In this document: piece after piece, positions 20,278 through 30,795 of the stretch | How the letters are laid out: the number at the start of each line of letters is the position of its first letter | How positions within the stretch are numbered: position 1 is the first letter of the stretch | Assembly (NCBI GenBank): GCA_018136815.1 | Contig: CM030934.1 | Location: 6,178,698 to 6,242,697, forward strand | Direction: 5' to 3' | DNA length: 64,000 nucleotides | Origin: Isochrysis galbana | Taxonomy: Eukaryota; Haptophyta; Isochrysidales; Isochrysidaceae | Notes under the pieces: model-generated | Told to the model about the DNA's origin: nothing | The model's database searches: none | The model's input: the letters and a program-made list of their open reading frames with translations, nothing else | Program-made: the position numbers and the translations under genes

Positions 20278-21957
20278 ATGACTGGCACGTCCGACGACGG
20301 CAGCGACATCCACGTGCCCTTGCCCTACATTGAGTCTGACGAGGAAGAGGAGGGTGGACGGCCTGCTCTGTCGCCGCCGAGTGCAGAGAGTGTCCTGCTG
20401 GAGGAGCTCTTACGAGTTCTCGCTCAGGGTGGCTCGCCACCGGCTGGCGTGGCAGATGCTGCAGAGAGTCTCTTGGACCGATGCTTCTGGGCATCGCTCG
20501 CAGAGACGGAAGGCCTCCATGTGCTTGGCAGCAAATGTGCAGAGGCCGACGCACATTGGAAAGCGGTCTCTCCGCATGCCCCTCGTCGAGACTCAGTTCC
20601 ATCACTCCGCGCCTCTCTGGATGCTCGCGGCTACATCACGCCAGCCATGCTGCCTTCCTGCGAGGAGCCGGCAGTGTTGAAGGCGCTATGCCGGATGTGC
20701 CGACGGCTGCGCTCACACGGGTTCGCTCCAGTGTGGATATTCATTTTTGACGAAGCCTGGCATGTTCTGCGGTCATCCTGGTATGCTGTCCGCCTTGTCA
20801 GCAGCAAGCCGCACTTGTGTGTCTCGCAATGCCAAGATCCCTCCCATAGAGCAATCCACGATTTTAAGGCGACTTCGCCACCCTGACCGTGTAGGATCTC
20901 GCTGGATGCTGCGCTCCAATTTGAACCAGGCGACCTTGTGCTCGAGCCCTCGATGTTTGCGCACTCATTGACTCGTCCACGCGAACCTTTGTCTCCTGAG
21001 TTGATGGCTGATGCGGACAATACAAAAGATGGCAATGTAGAGCTTGCTCGCTATTCGTACGTAGGGGGCAACTTTGGCATCCCTCATCGCGACCATTCAT
21101 CAGCCGAGTGTTTCGGTTCGTTGCTTTTATCAATGCAGCCGGCCACCGACCCCGTAGTCACATATGTGGCAGCTGCCGTGGTGGATGGTGGAATCTTTCT
21201 CGGAGACGATTCACTAGGTTACTTTTTTGTGAAGGGGTTGGCCGGACTATGTGCTTATGTGGTTGCCTTGGGGGTCACCAATGAGCCACGGGCTCCGCCG
21301 AACGGGATTGACGTGGCATCTTATCCCTACTCAGATTCTGGTGGGAATCCGACCTTATTCTCGCTGTGGGTACCTCTCAATGACGTCACCTTTGACAATG
21401 GCGCCATACACGTTGTACCAAAGGAGTTTGACGAATTCTTCACCAAACCTGACAGCCCCAAGCACCTGCTGCCCTTTGACCAGAACTCGCGTCGCGTACA
21501 CTTCGAAGTCGGAGCTGCAGTCGCACTCGCTCCTTGCAACGCGGGCGTGCCTCTCGCATGGCATGGCTCACTGATCCATTGGGGAGGAGCCTGCTCATCG
21601 TTCACGGAATCAGAACCCCGAATTTCCCTCACGGCATCGTTGCGGGTATGCAGCACCAATTCAGTTGTCCAGGTCAACAGACTGACCGTGCAATGCAGCA
21701 GCCATTATGCTGCTGCGCATCCAGACCTCGCATAACCCGCGCGTTTGCCTTAGGTGGCTGGGAGTCCAAGCACCATGCTCAAGGACCAACTTGCTGTGCG
21801 GCGTGACCTCCAATTTGCAGATCTCCTAGCTCTCGATCTTGCCGATCGCGTTGGCTATATCGCTGGCAGTCTTCTCATCTATCAGTGGTGGTTTGGTCTT
21901 GGAAGCGGAGTATTGCCCGGAGATTTCAAGGCCTTGCTCGATTTGGGTCGAGGGTGA
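20278..21957 (+). CDS. Phytanoyl-CoA dioxygenase (PhyH)-like Fe(II)/2-oxoglutarate oxygenase (4 exons)
   Basis: Exons 20278-20780, 20895-21115, 21335-21645 and 21754-21957 join in frame to 412 residues; all introns are GT-AG. The N-terminal 70 residues are acidic and low-complexity. The oxygenase region carries NFGIPHRDHSSAECF, with HxD as the iron-binding pair, then LFSLWVPLNDVTFDNGAIHV, the second histidine in PLAWHGSLIHWGG, and the 2-oxoglutarate arginine in EPRISLTASLR. The last exon gives a helical RVGYIAGSLLIYQWWFGL end as in PhyH proteins. Intron 2 (219 nt) has no stop and keeps frame, so retention would add 73 residues between the HxD motif and the core sheet. Algal PhyH paralogs are numerous and act on varied substrates, so the reaction is not predictable. 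Confidence 0.85.
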
Positions 21958-22343
21958 TTGAAAGATTGAATGCCATGGGCAACGTATTTTTGCACATAGT
22001 TGATTGTTGATTGATAGTTGATAGTTGTCCAGCCTTAGCATATCTATTGCATTTTATTCTGAGAGCTAGTACAGCTACTGCCAATAGCCTTGTACTGCCC
22101 CGCCGGGCCAAGACAAACATGACCGCTCTCAAACACATGGCATGACACACTCCAGACGGCGTAAAACCTCTAGACGAAATGGAAGTAGAGCATATTACAA
22201 GGCGCTACGCCAAACGATCCAAAAAAAGAGACTCCTTTCTCGCGGTCAAAGGTTCTGCCGCCGGCTGTTTCCTTCTCGCTCTCTGCGCAGCACTGGGGGG
22301 ACGCCGTTGGCCTGACTGCGCCAGCACCGCCTGCAGTGCCGCA
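21958..22343. other. Intergenic and likely 5' leader of the radial spoke gene
   Basis: AT-richer segment 21960-22060 with TTGATTGATAGTTGATAG repeats; no gene. Confidence 0.5.
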
Positions 22344-24093
22344 ATGGACAAGGTGGGACGCGCGAGGGCACGGGCAGCTGATCGCTCAGCCAATTGTGCT
22401 CGTTACGCGCTCATCCCGACGCGTGCCTCGCGCCGTGCAGGCTATATTGTTGCAGAGCAACAAGGACGGGGTGAGTGTTCACAGCCACCTGACGGAACTC
22501 ATCCACACTCTGCTGACCGAGAAGGATGCAAACGCGCTGGACAATCTTGAGAATATCTCGCTTGGCGTCAAGGCTAGGCGCTTCGCAGCGACCGAGGCGG
22601 GAGAGCGGGTGCGCTTGTGCATCAACCCATGTGCTGAACGGTTTGGCGCAACTGAACAGCCGGCGAGCGTTGAGTGATGATTGCCGATCCCTCTGCTCTG
22701 TCTTCACAGAATCAGATGCCGCCCGCGTCGGCAACCGATGATTCGTGGAAGAAGGCTAGTAATGCACTTTTCACGGTGAATGCCACCGGCCGCGGTCGAG
22801 GAGAGCGGGCAGCATTGCCCAGCCATAGAGGGGGCGTGATCCGTCCCCTAGAAGTAGCATGGGCATGCAGGCGTAGTCTTGCTTCAATGTATTTATTGGT
22901 TGCGGGTTTATATTTCATGGCATAGCGGTGCTGACCGCACTTCATGGTGTGATATCGCTGACCTCCTGCGATTCCTGCGCCCTGCCGGTCAGATTGACAC
23001 GAGCATCGAGGACGAAGGTGTGCCCAACCTTGTGGATGAAGCGGCATGGTTCGAGTGGGCAGGTGTTGGAGTTGCACGGGAGGAACTACCCCGGCTGTTC
23101 GCGGCTATGACTGCCCTCAAGACAGAGCATGGCCTGAAGGCGGTGCGCTTCTTCGGCAAAGTGTTGGGCACAAAGGCAGACTACTACGTTGTCGAGGGTA
23201 CATACGTTCCGGGCGCAGAGCCCACCCTTCCTACCTCAACTCATGGTGCAACTCCACCTGAGGCTCCCGGCATGGGTCTGAACACACATATGTACTTTGC
23301 TGCCAGCGACCCGTCATCAAAATTTGTCCGCTTGCCAGACGTTCTCCCAGAGACGATCGTCGCCGCTTGTAAGATCAAAAAGTACTTCACTGGCGATCTC
23401 GCCGCGCCTGTGAAGGCTTATCCCACCTTCCCAGGTAAGGAGGCGGATTACCTGCGTGCGCAGATTGCGCGAATTGCTGCTGCCACCGTGCTCGTCCCGG
23501 CGGGCAAGTTCGCTTTCGATGAGGAAGCTGAGACCGAGCCGAAGCCGCTGATAAAGCTGGAGGACTTTGAAGCCAAACCTGCAGCTGAAATGGCGGAGGC
23601 GGACAGCTGGTGCCATCTACGAGCCGGCGTTCTCAAGATCGGACGGGCTACTAACCTACCAATTCCTGAGGATGCAGAGGAGGAGGATGCTCCAGAGCTC
23701 GAGGAGGAGGTGCCACCACTCGCGCCGATCTCCAGCGATGCCCCAGTTGCAGATCCGTTGCCTGAGTCCGGAACGGAGACCCCTGCCTGGAGCATCAAGC
23801 TCTATTGCCCGCAGGCGCGTGACGGAGCTGTTGTTATCGCCAAATCTCATCGGTGGCCAGGAGCTTACTCGGCAGTTGTGAAGGGGAAGCACGCAAACTT
23901 GTACGTTGGCTATGGCGCCGAGGCGTCGGCAACTCCTTTCACGCCCACACCGCCGCCACCCATCATGGGCGAGGCAGAAGATGTGGGCGAGGAAACTGAT
24001 GTTTCGCTTGCGGCTGAGAACGAAGTGCTCAAAGCCATTGATGAGGAGAGGATGCGTGCAGAGGCTGCGGTTGAGGAACCGCAGGAAGAATGA
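22344..24093 (+). CDS. RSP4/RSP6: Radial spoke head protein RSP4/RSP6 family (4 exons)
   Basis: Exons 22344-22352, 22441-22608, 22710-22775 and 22993-24093 give 447 residues; each junction is GT-AG and in phase 0. The family start 'LL...HL...I..LL.E...NALD..E.IS..VK..RF' is read across exon 2. Exon 4 carries FEWAGVGVAREELPRL, then the core LPDVLPETIVAACKIKKYFT, AQIARIAAATVLVPAG and a C-terminal WPGAYSAVVKGKHANLYVGY. The end is acidic (EEPQEE). RSP4/6 builds the radial spoke head that contacts the central pair and tunes dynein in motile 9+2 axonemes, so the organism swims by flagella. The three-codon first exon (Met-Asp-Lys) is my inference; the rest is firm. Confidence 0.92.
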
Positions 24094-24407
24094 CGAGCTG
24101 TGTTTGAAGTTGGATGAGAGAACTTGTGCTTGATGCAAATAGCGCCGACCCGAGTGCCAAACCTCATCGCCGCACTTGCAGTGAATATGCTCGCCCCATG
24201 CTATACTACCCCCATAAACCTCAAAGAGTGAGATTTTTCACGTGTGTGCTTTGTGCGTGTGGCGCCGCGTTGCTGCGTTTCAGGCTGAGGCAGGTAAGCC
24301 GCTGCGTGATTGTCGCATGGAATGAGTTCCTCGAACAGCGTATCGTCGAACTCTTTTTGAATTATTTGGTCATCAACTAAGTGTATACTTGGTTGCGATC
24401 AACTATT
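24094..24407. other. Intergenic, no gene seen
   Basis: 3' region of the radial spoke gene. Confidence 0.5.
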
Positions 24408-24549
24408 GTCTATTGTTATAGTTTGAACTATGGAGCGTGCCGCGACCGCTCCCGAGCCCCAGGCGCGAACCTCGCCTCTGCGCCCCACCTGGGACGCCCC
24501 ACGCCGCCCGAGGCGGCTCGTCAGAAAGCCCACTCAAAGCCCAGCCAGC

Positions 24550-25446
24550 TAGGGGTAGGCCATAATATGTAGAAAAAAGTACCCAAAAATATGTCGTCAC
24601 GATATGTCGTTTATATGCGAGGCTCTCACCCAAATATGTAGAAAATATGTAGATATGCGCCCGTCGCCCGTCGTCGCCGCGGTAGATAGGCACGATAGTC
24701 ATAGTCATTAGGCATAGCGTATATAGATATAGTGAGTGTTACTAAATAGAAATAGCATACGCATATTACATATTATATTTTACTGCACATTTCATAGCCA
24801 AGGGTGCTCTCACGTTTCACGCTCTCACATGCAGCGCTCATTCTCACGTTTGTTGCTATTGTAACGCAACATGACAGACGACTACACACTTGATCGGCCA
24901 AAGTAGTGGACCGATCAGATGGGAAAAGGCATGCATGCAAGCAAGGAAAACACACGCTCACACGATGCCGAATTAGGAGAGAGAGACATGACACTCCCAG
25001 CAGCCATGGCCCAAGTTGGGAACAGAGAATGATTTGAAGCCCTCAGGCGCGCGCGCCGGGGAACTGCTTGCGCTGTTCCTGGACGACGTGGCGCGGCCCG
25101 AGCGACGCTGCTTGCTGGCACCTGAAGGCGAGGGTGGGGCGGAGTGGCATGTCACGAATGCATTCGTGACGCGCGGGCCGGCGTGGCAGCGCAAGCTGGC
25201 AAGCCGGGGGAGAGCCTCGCCTGGCATGCTCTCTCTCGCTCGCTCCTGGGGCCCCCCCGCGCCCCCCCCCCCCTCCCGCGCCCGCCCCTCGCGCCCCCTC
25301 CGTTTATCCCGCTGGCTCCCGCCCAAATATGTACCGGCGCCCGGGCCCGTGCCACCCAAATATGTAGTAAATATGCCGACATATCAGTTTGCCAGAATCG
25401 TACCCAAATATGTAGTACGATATGTACATATTATGGCCTACCCCTA
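24550..25446 (-). mobile_element. hAT-family DNA transposon remnant, ends intact
   Basis: The ends are perfect inverted repeats of 22 bp: the left starts TAGGGGTAGGCCATAAT at 24550 and the right is its reverse complement, ending at 25446. The flanks are identical 8-bp duplications, CAGCCAGC at 24542-24549 and 25447-25454, as hAT transposases make. Inside, on the minus strand, is the remnant of the hAT C-terminal dimerisation region: SPNSASCERVFSLL (about 24950), then in shifted frames PSDRSTTLADQVCS and VMLRYNSNKRENE. With frameshifts and only about 900 bp it is non-autonomous. It carries sub-terminal CCCAAATATGTAG repeats at both ends. Confidence 0.9.
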
Positions 25447-25650
25447 CAGCCAGCCCATCCAAACCACACCCGCGCGAGCGCGCGGGGTGGCGAGCACTGG
25501 CACGGAACAGGTTGCCGCCACCATGGCTCTGCGTAGCATGCAAGGGTCTTTGAGACCCCCTCCAATAGTGGGAAACCCTCCCACCCGAAGAGCACCTCAT
25601 GTGCTCATGTGGGAGGGCAGCTCAGCTGCCCTCCCCATGGTGGATGGTGG

Positions 25651-25792
25651 AAACCTCTACCATCAGTGCACCCAACATGGGAGGGCACTTCACAACCATC
25701 AATCTTCCACGGAGAGCACCCAAACCTCTACCATCAGTGCACCCAACATGGGAGGGCACTTCACAACCATCAATCTTCCACGGAGAGCACCC
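25651..25792. repeat. 71-bp tandem duplication
   Basis: AACCTCTACCATCAGTGCAC ... CACGGAGAGCACCC occurs twice, starting at 25651 and 25722, almost without change. Confidence 0.9.
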
Positions 25793-25910
25793 AATGCCTC
25801 TGTTTTCCAACATGTTGGCACACTTCTCGTCTTCACCCCACTCTTGTGGGCAACAAGTACCTACAACTCAGTGCCCTGCCTTAGGCCCTCTTTCAACACT
25901 TCACTCCCCT

Positions 25911-26115
25911 AACCTACTTTTATAAGTGGGGGTCAATGGGGGCCTCGCGCCCCCCTCACACCATCGCGGACACCCCCCGGGGTGGGCCCGTACAATCAAC
26001 CCCAGCCCGGGCAGGGGCTGGGCACTCATCAATCTGGCCCAGACCCTTCGGGGGCGCGGGCCGCGAGCTGCACTCCCACGCCCGCGCTGGGCTTGCCCTC
26101 GGCACAACGAGGGCA
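25911..26115 (-). repeat. Short interspersed element, hairpin end type 1 (copy 3)
   Basis: Reverse orientation: it starts with the hairpin CCTACTTTTATAAGTGGG (25914-25931), followed by GGGGGCCTCGCGCCCCC and the conserved GGGGCTGGGCA block. Confidence 0.8.
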
Positions 26116-26309
26116 GACCTCGCTGGGGGAGCTGCGACCGAGGTATAACAGAAGACAGACGACAATCGTGGAACGTTTGATGACATCAAGAGAAAGTAGG
26201 AGAAGAGGCGATATACCCATCAACGAGACCTTGAGACTTAAAATAACTCACAGGTTATAAGTAAAAAGTCTGTCCTCGTATGGAATACGACACTCTGTCC
26301 CTGGTCCCT

Positions 26310-26505
26310 GGCTGGTCGCCAGGCATACTGGAGAATCTGGGCGGCTCCCATGGCCAGCGAGGCGAGCGTGGGAGAGGCAGGGGGGCCGGGGGGCCAGGGG
26401 CTGAGCCCCAGCCTCCACTGCCCCCTGAGCTGCCTTTGCTGGCCCCTTGGGAGCCCCCAAAGGACCCCTGAGAGCAGGCCGGGGCGCGCCGCATGGCGAC
26501 GCGCC
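26310..26505 (-). repeat. Short interspersed element, head part only
   Basis: Reverse complement of the head of the element at 6250-6470 (GGCGACGCGCCGCA, TTTGGGGGCTCCCAAG, CAGTGGAGGCTGGGGCTCAG). The hairpin end is missing. Confidence 0.75.
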
Positions 26506-26519
26506 GCAGGGACGACGAA

Positions 26520-26675
26520 GGAACTAGAAACCCACTGCACCCAGCCCCTAGGTAGAGCACGAGGGGACGAGCCGCAAGGCAGGTGGAGGGGTGGTAAGGG
26601 AAGCGGGCGTGGCTGCATAGAGGCTGTGAAGGGTCGCGCGCGCGGCGAGATTATTAAGAACGTATTTTTTTGGTA
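26520..26675 (+). repeat. Retroelement tail repeat (second copy of the 17213-17345 tail)
   Basis: GGGACGAGCCGCAAGGCAGG, GCGGGCGTGGCTGCATAGA and GGCGAGATTATTAAGAACG match the reverse complement of 17213-17345, followed by a T-run. Confidence 0.75.
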
Positions 26676-27222
26676 TACGTAACACGTAACTGTAATACAA
26701 TATACGACGAACAGAGTGACGCGACTGTGACCAATGACGACCGGGCTTTACGCTTTACTTGGACTTGTCCCGAGCGCTTTCGAGTCTGTCTTGGATAAAA
26801 CCTCCGGATACCTGGCAATAGGACTGAGATAGCCTCGTAGAACATCTCCTCGTGAGGAGTGCCAACCTGGCACAATATATTATAACTTAGGTGTCTTGCA
26901 TGAGTGAATTTAGGTAGCAAGCGGAGAGAATTTCAACAGAACAGGTTGCTGTTTATGCGGTCAAATTCTCGTCTCCGATAGGAATATAAAATGAGCCATC
27001 ACAAGGGGGATCCATGCCAAAACGGATGCGAGAGGCTGGAGGGCCCATGTCACTCTGACCATCCACTGTCATTAAGCCGAGAGCGCCTGGCAAGATGGTA
27101 TCTAGTCGCTGCGGTGAGCCTCGATGATCGCTGAAGAGGCGTGTAGGATAAGGCATATGTCAGCGTACACTGCGGCGCGCATGACCTCTAGATGTCATGC
27201 TTTGTGGAGGTGAGGCAGAAGG
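26676..27222. other. Intergenic; no gene recognised
   Basis: A minus-strand frame at 26953-27156 and another at 26654-26920 show no family features. It probably includes the 3' region of the minus-strand gene that ends at 27223. Confidence 0.45.
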
Positions 27223-27803
27223 TCAAGACGAGTGTGCATGCACGAGGTGCAGGGGAAGAGGAGGGCTGTTGGGCCTTGTATTCTGCGCACCATCCTTGCT
27301 GGACCAGGAGAAGGGGAACACGTTGAAAGATCTTTTGTTGATCTCCCGCATGCCAAAGCGCGAATTGTGCGCCGCGACGCGGGCATCCGTGCAGCCCTGA
27401 TGGTTGTGGTCCATGCGGACCGACTTGGAGAAGGCAATGTCTGCGTGGCCAGTGAAATACTTGAAGAGGTAGCCGCCACAGACGAATGAGGCGGCGCCGA
27501 GAACCCCGAAGATGGGGTACACCTGTACGTGCAAGCTTGAGCCGTCGATCAGCACCACCACTCGCCTCGAGGCGCGTAGGGTGGGCGAGGGTGTCTGACA
27601 CGGAGAGGGGGGTGGTGGGCGGCAGGCGCACCGCCGGGTTGAGCCAGATCTTGGCGGCCGTCTTGCCCTTGGGGATCTCACGGAAACCAGCGGCAGCCTG
27701 CTCCCAACCTGTACAGGTACGTTCGGAGCGGCTCGGCTTACACGCGCGCACTCGCCAGCCGGGAAAGGGGGGACACTGGGCCTCGAGGGCTGAGCGTACC
27801 CAT
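27223..27803 (-). CDS. B12D / NDUFA4 (MLRQ)-like mitochondrial respiratory-chain protein (3 exons)
   Basis: Minus-strand exons 27744-27803, 27602-27697 and 27223-27522 join in phase 0 to 151 residues. Exon 1 (MGTLSPRGPVSPLSRLASAR) has the Arg/Ser make-up of a mitochondrial presequence. Exon 2 gives KIWLNPAVRLPPTTPLS. Exon 3 begins VYPIFGVLGAASFVCGGYLF, the membrane segment of the B12D/NDUFA4 family, followed by the family's TGHADIAFSKSVR and a short C-terminal domain. Members are small single-span subunits of the inner membrane (complex I or IV associated). The acceptor for exon 2 was chosen to keep frame (GGGAGCAG), with an alternative CAG 12 bases before it failing. The last 20 residues are low-complexity and may be read past a further splice. 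It is arranged divergently from the Sec14-like gene. Confidence 0.7.
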
Positions 27804-28733
27804 GGTTGCTCTCTTCTCTGACTTGCGGACAATTGTGAGGAACGGTCCCAGCAGCCTCCCGTTTTCTTTCGTTTCTCGTCTCCGTAACCCGTTGCTCACG
27901 AAGTGTGGACACCTCGCGCCGCTGGTCCTCGCGAAGAGAAGCGAAGAGAAGGCAGGGGGGGGGGGACAGGAAAAGGATACCGCAGGGGGGGCGGAGTTCC
28001 CCCGTATCGATGATGTCGTTGGCTCCCCGCCTTCTCGCTTCTCGCCGAGGAGCCGAGGCGTCTTCTCACTCATCGCGGAGGCGGGATAGAGTACTCCTAG
28101 TCTACAGGAGAAAGGATGACAAAGAAGGTGAAGCGCTGCACTGGAAGTCTGCGTACTGGTGTTTGAGCGTACCATTTTAATGTAAACACTACTATGGTGA
28201 AAATGAATACTTTCCTATCTTGATGTGGCAAGATTCCTGTAAATTAATCAAACTATTGTAAATTAACCCTGGACATTTGACATTTGATGGGACCCGTATT
28301 CGACGGAGTGCGAGAAGTCCGACGACCGACACCGCACCACAAGTGGGCGCGCGCAACACCTCGGATTCTATTCTCGTAGCTTTAGTGGTACTAAGTCGTT
28401 CTTCTACACTGACGAGCTGACGGGCGTTTCAGGTACTCGTATTCCGTTTGATTCCTCCGGGTGCGCATCCATCTCCCATATTCATACCACGTGACCTTCT
28501 TCACGAGCACTCTCTCTCCTATGTACTCCTCTCTCCTACTCCTCTCTCTCTCTCTCCCTCCCCCCCCCCCCCTCCTTCCCTCCCTCCCTCCTCCTCCTCT
28601 TCTGTGTTCCTTCTTTGCTCGCCCCTCATCTATTCTCTTGCTAGTCGGCAGTCCCGCTTGTTGCTTGGTACACCCGATCCACTTGAAGCTGCCGAGGGTC
28701 TAAGGACGAGCACCCGCTGCTCGCAAGCTGGAG
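27804..28733. other. Divergent promoter region between the B12D-like and Sec14-like genes
   Basis: AT-richer stretch 28180-28270, GGACATTTGACATTTGATGG at 28269-28288 (resembling the dispersed repeat at 57146) and a (CT)n/(C)n tract at 28505-28610. No gene. Confidence 0.5.
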
Positions 28734-30032
28734 ATGGGCCTCTCTGGATGGATGGGCTCGCCTCGTCGACGTGGTGCCACGGCGCCGACATGCGATCGGG
28801 CTGGATACTCACCCCCCACGCCTTCGTGCAAGGCTACCGATGAGGACGTCGCCAATCACTCGGCCCCCTCGAGGGAGTTGCCCTCTTCGCCCGGTGCACC
28901 AGAGAAGGACTCGAAGACCTTGCACGCCCGGCCGGATGTGGGCGAGGGCGTGGGGCAAATCAGAGGAGAAGGGGCTACTTCCATCGTCGGGACGTCGCAC
29001 CTAGAGCCGAGAGAGCAGCAGGTGGCCACAGGACGGTGTGCACCAGACGATGGGCGAAAGGAGGATAAACAAACAGGCAGCCAGTCCCAGCCTCAGACTG
29101 GCCGGCCAACTGTGGAGAGCCTGCTGCCGGAGCCCAAGAACAAACATGCAAACGCTTCGACTGCCAATGAATGGGACCTTCTGAGCCCGGATGAGCTACG
29201 CGTCCTTCGCCGGGCTCGGGAGTGGTTGGGCTCGGAGCTTTTTTCACAAGCACCTCTTGATCTGCTCGTGACCTTCGCACGCGGTTATGCCTACTGCAAC
29301 GACTGGGCAGAGGCGAGCACAGCTCACCTGGAGCATGCGCTCAAGTGGCGTGCAGAAATGAACGCCAACACTGTGGTCGCGAGTGGTCTTCCTAACCGCG
29401 AGCTCTTTGAGAAAATGTGCCAAAATGGTCCCATTGGCCACGACTCCCATGGCCATCTCGTCATACTTGAACGCCTGGGACGGGTGAATGTAGGACAGCT
29501 GCTGCAGGCTTTTGACGAAGAAAGCTATATTCGACATCAGCTCTTTTCCCGGGAGGCCGTTCGCATGATCAACACCGCCAAATCCTTGCGAACAGGCAAA
29601 CGTCTCTACAAAGTGGTTGTGGTCATTGATTTAGAAGGACTCTCTATGTCGCATCTGAGCAAGCGCTTTGTCAACCTCATGAAGCGAGTGAACGATCAAT
29701 TTGCGGAGCATTATCCCGAAACAGCCTTCAAATTTTATGTCATCAATGCGCCGCTCGTCTTCCGCACTGCATGGGCCATAGCGAAGCAATGGATGCATCC
29801 GATCACAGTCCGAAAGTTTTCCATCATGGGCAGCGACTACCGTCGCAAGTTTGATGATGCGGGGATTGTACTGCTTGAAGGCGATATTCCTAAGACCGTC
29901 AAGGGATGGGCCGAGGAGGTGCAAAACGTCATCGATGAATTCGGGTTTTCAAGACTCAGTCGTGGTTACATGCCTGAAAAGGACCTCACCGAGGTGTCTT
30001 CTATTGTGGGTGTAGACTTGCACGAACAGTGA
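28734..30032 (+). CDS. Sec14-like CRAL-TRIO lipid-transfer protein
   Basis: A single-exon frame of 432 residues from the ATG at 28734. The first 140 residues are low-complexity and may be poorly conserved. From about residue 165 the CRAL-TRIO N region is seen (LLVTFARGYAYCNDWAEAST then LEHALKWRAEM). The lipid-binding domain has GHDSHGHLVILERLGRVN, RHQLFSREA, the strand VVVIDLEGLSMSHL, then HYPETAFKFYVINAPLVFRT and IAKQWMHPITVRKFSI. These match Sec14-type proteins, which bind phosphatidylinositol or similar lipids and couple lipid levels to Golgi traffic. There is no extra GOLD or PH domain. Family assignment is firm; the ligand is unknown. Confidence 0.88.
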   Translation: MGLSGWMGSPRRRGATAPTCDRAGYSPPTPSCKATDEDVANHSAPSRELPSSPGAPEKDSKTLHARPDVGEGVGQIRGEGATSIVGTSHLEPREQQVATGRCAPDDGRKEDKQTGSQSQPQTGRPTVESLLPEPKNKHANASTANEWDLLSPDELRVLRRAREWLGSELFSQAPLDLLVTFARGYAYCNDWAEASTAHLEHALKWRAEMNANTVVASGLPNRELFEKMCQNGPIGHDSHGHLVILERLGRVNVGQLLQAFDEESYIRHQLFSREAVRMINTAKSLRTGKRLYKVVVVIDLEGLSMSHLSKRFVNLMKRVNDQFAEHYPETAFKFYVINAPLVFRTAWAIAKQWMHPITVRKFSIMGSDYRRKFDDAGIVLLEGDIPKTVKGWAEEVQNVIDEFGFSRLSRGYMPEKDLTEVSSIVGVDLHEQ

Positions 30033-30359
30033 TTGTACCGCACAATGTCCTCAAGGCTGCACTCTGGCCCTCTTGCAGCTTGCTCATGCAGTAGTGCTAC
30101 GTACCACCGGGTGCTGGCGCGTTGGCGGCCGCCGGTGCATGTGAAATTGAGCCATAGCCCAAGAGGCGCAGCCGAGTTCCGTAATGTGCTGTTATGCGCC
30201 TCTCCTTGAGTGCATGCTAGCTATTACTAGTACTACTATGTTTTATGCTTTGCCGGACGCGCACTTCTGCCGTCTACTGCAGCTATTCCCGCCCTGCCGT
30301 ACCTTAATGTGCATGGATCGGCTATGCTAGATGCTAGAGAGTCAACCAACAACAACAAC
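30033..30359. other. Intergenic, no gene seen
   Basis: 3' region of the Sec14-like gene. Confidence 0.5.
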
Positions 30360-30450
30360 AATACAATCTTTAGGGCGGTCAAACAGGGCTTTTTAAGTAC
30401 TAATATGGGGGGGGTGGCACATTTTTTGACCATTTTCCAAAGCCCACAAC
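30360..30450 (-). repeat. Dispersed repeat end shared with 10345-10425
   Basis: The reverse complement carries GGTCAAAAAATGTGCCACCC, then TGTTTGACCGCCCTAA; see 10345-10425 for the same order. It may be the end of an otherwise unknown element. Confidence 0.65.
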
Positions 30451-30734
30451 AAAACTCCCAGGGGGGCCACCTGCCGCCACGAAAATCTTCGACAGAAAAT
30501 AGTGCGATTCTCCTCCCCCCTCGCCCCTCGCTTGCACACGCTCTGGGGCTCTACCGGTAAAGAACCGCGGCGCCCGCCGCGGGAGTGATAGACGTATTTT
30601 GAAACGGAGTATTCATCACACCGGATTCCTTATTGATCCGTCCCACTCGTCGGCCGCCCGGGATTGATCGCCTGCCTGCTGAAGGCAAGACGTCATCTGC
30701 GCAGCCCTCAGCGCACCTCATGGTGCGCGCATAC

Positions 30735-30795
30735 GTCGAACACGCGATGACTACAAGCTCGTAGGCAGAGGGCCGTTCGATCGAGCCGGCGCTGC
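30735..30795 (-). pseudogene. Retroelement ORF fragment 'ERPSAYE'
   Basis: The minus strand reads AGSIERPSAYELVVIACSTY, closely matching the plus-strand reading AGSVERPSAYEPVVIACSTY at 49090-49155. It lies head-to-head with the gag-like frame that begins just downstream. At DNA level the two copies match over about 57 bp. Confidence 0.55.

Larger units (their letters stand above)
24408..25900 (+). mobile_element. LINE 5' fragment interrupted by a hAT element
   Basis: It begins with ACTATTGTCTATTGTTATAG and ATGGAGCG (ATG 24430), reading MERAATAPEPQ as in the other LINE 5' ends. After the hAT insertion (24550-25446) it resumes with Pro/Thr-rich sequence, a CCATGGTGGATGGTGG block like that at 57630 (GCATGGTGGGTGGCAGCC), and a 71-bp tandem duplication (25651-25792). 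The 3' part of the element is missing. Confidence 0.65.
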
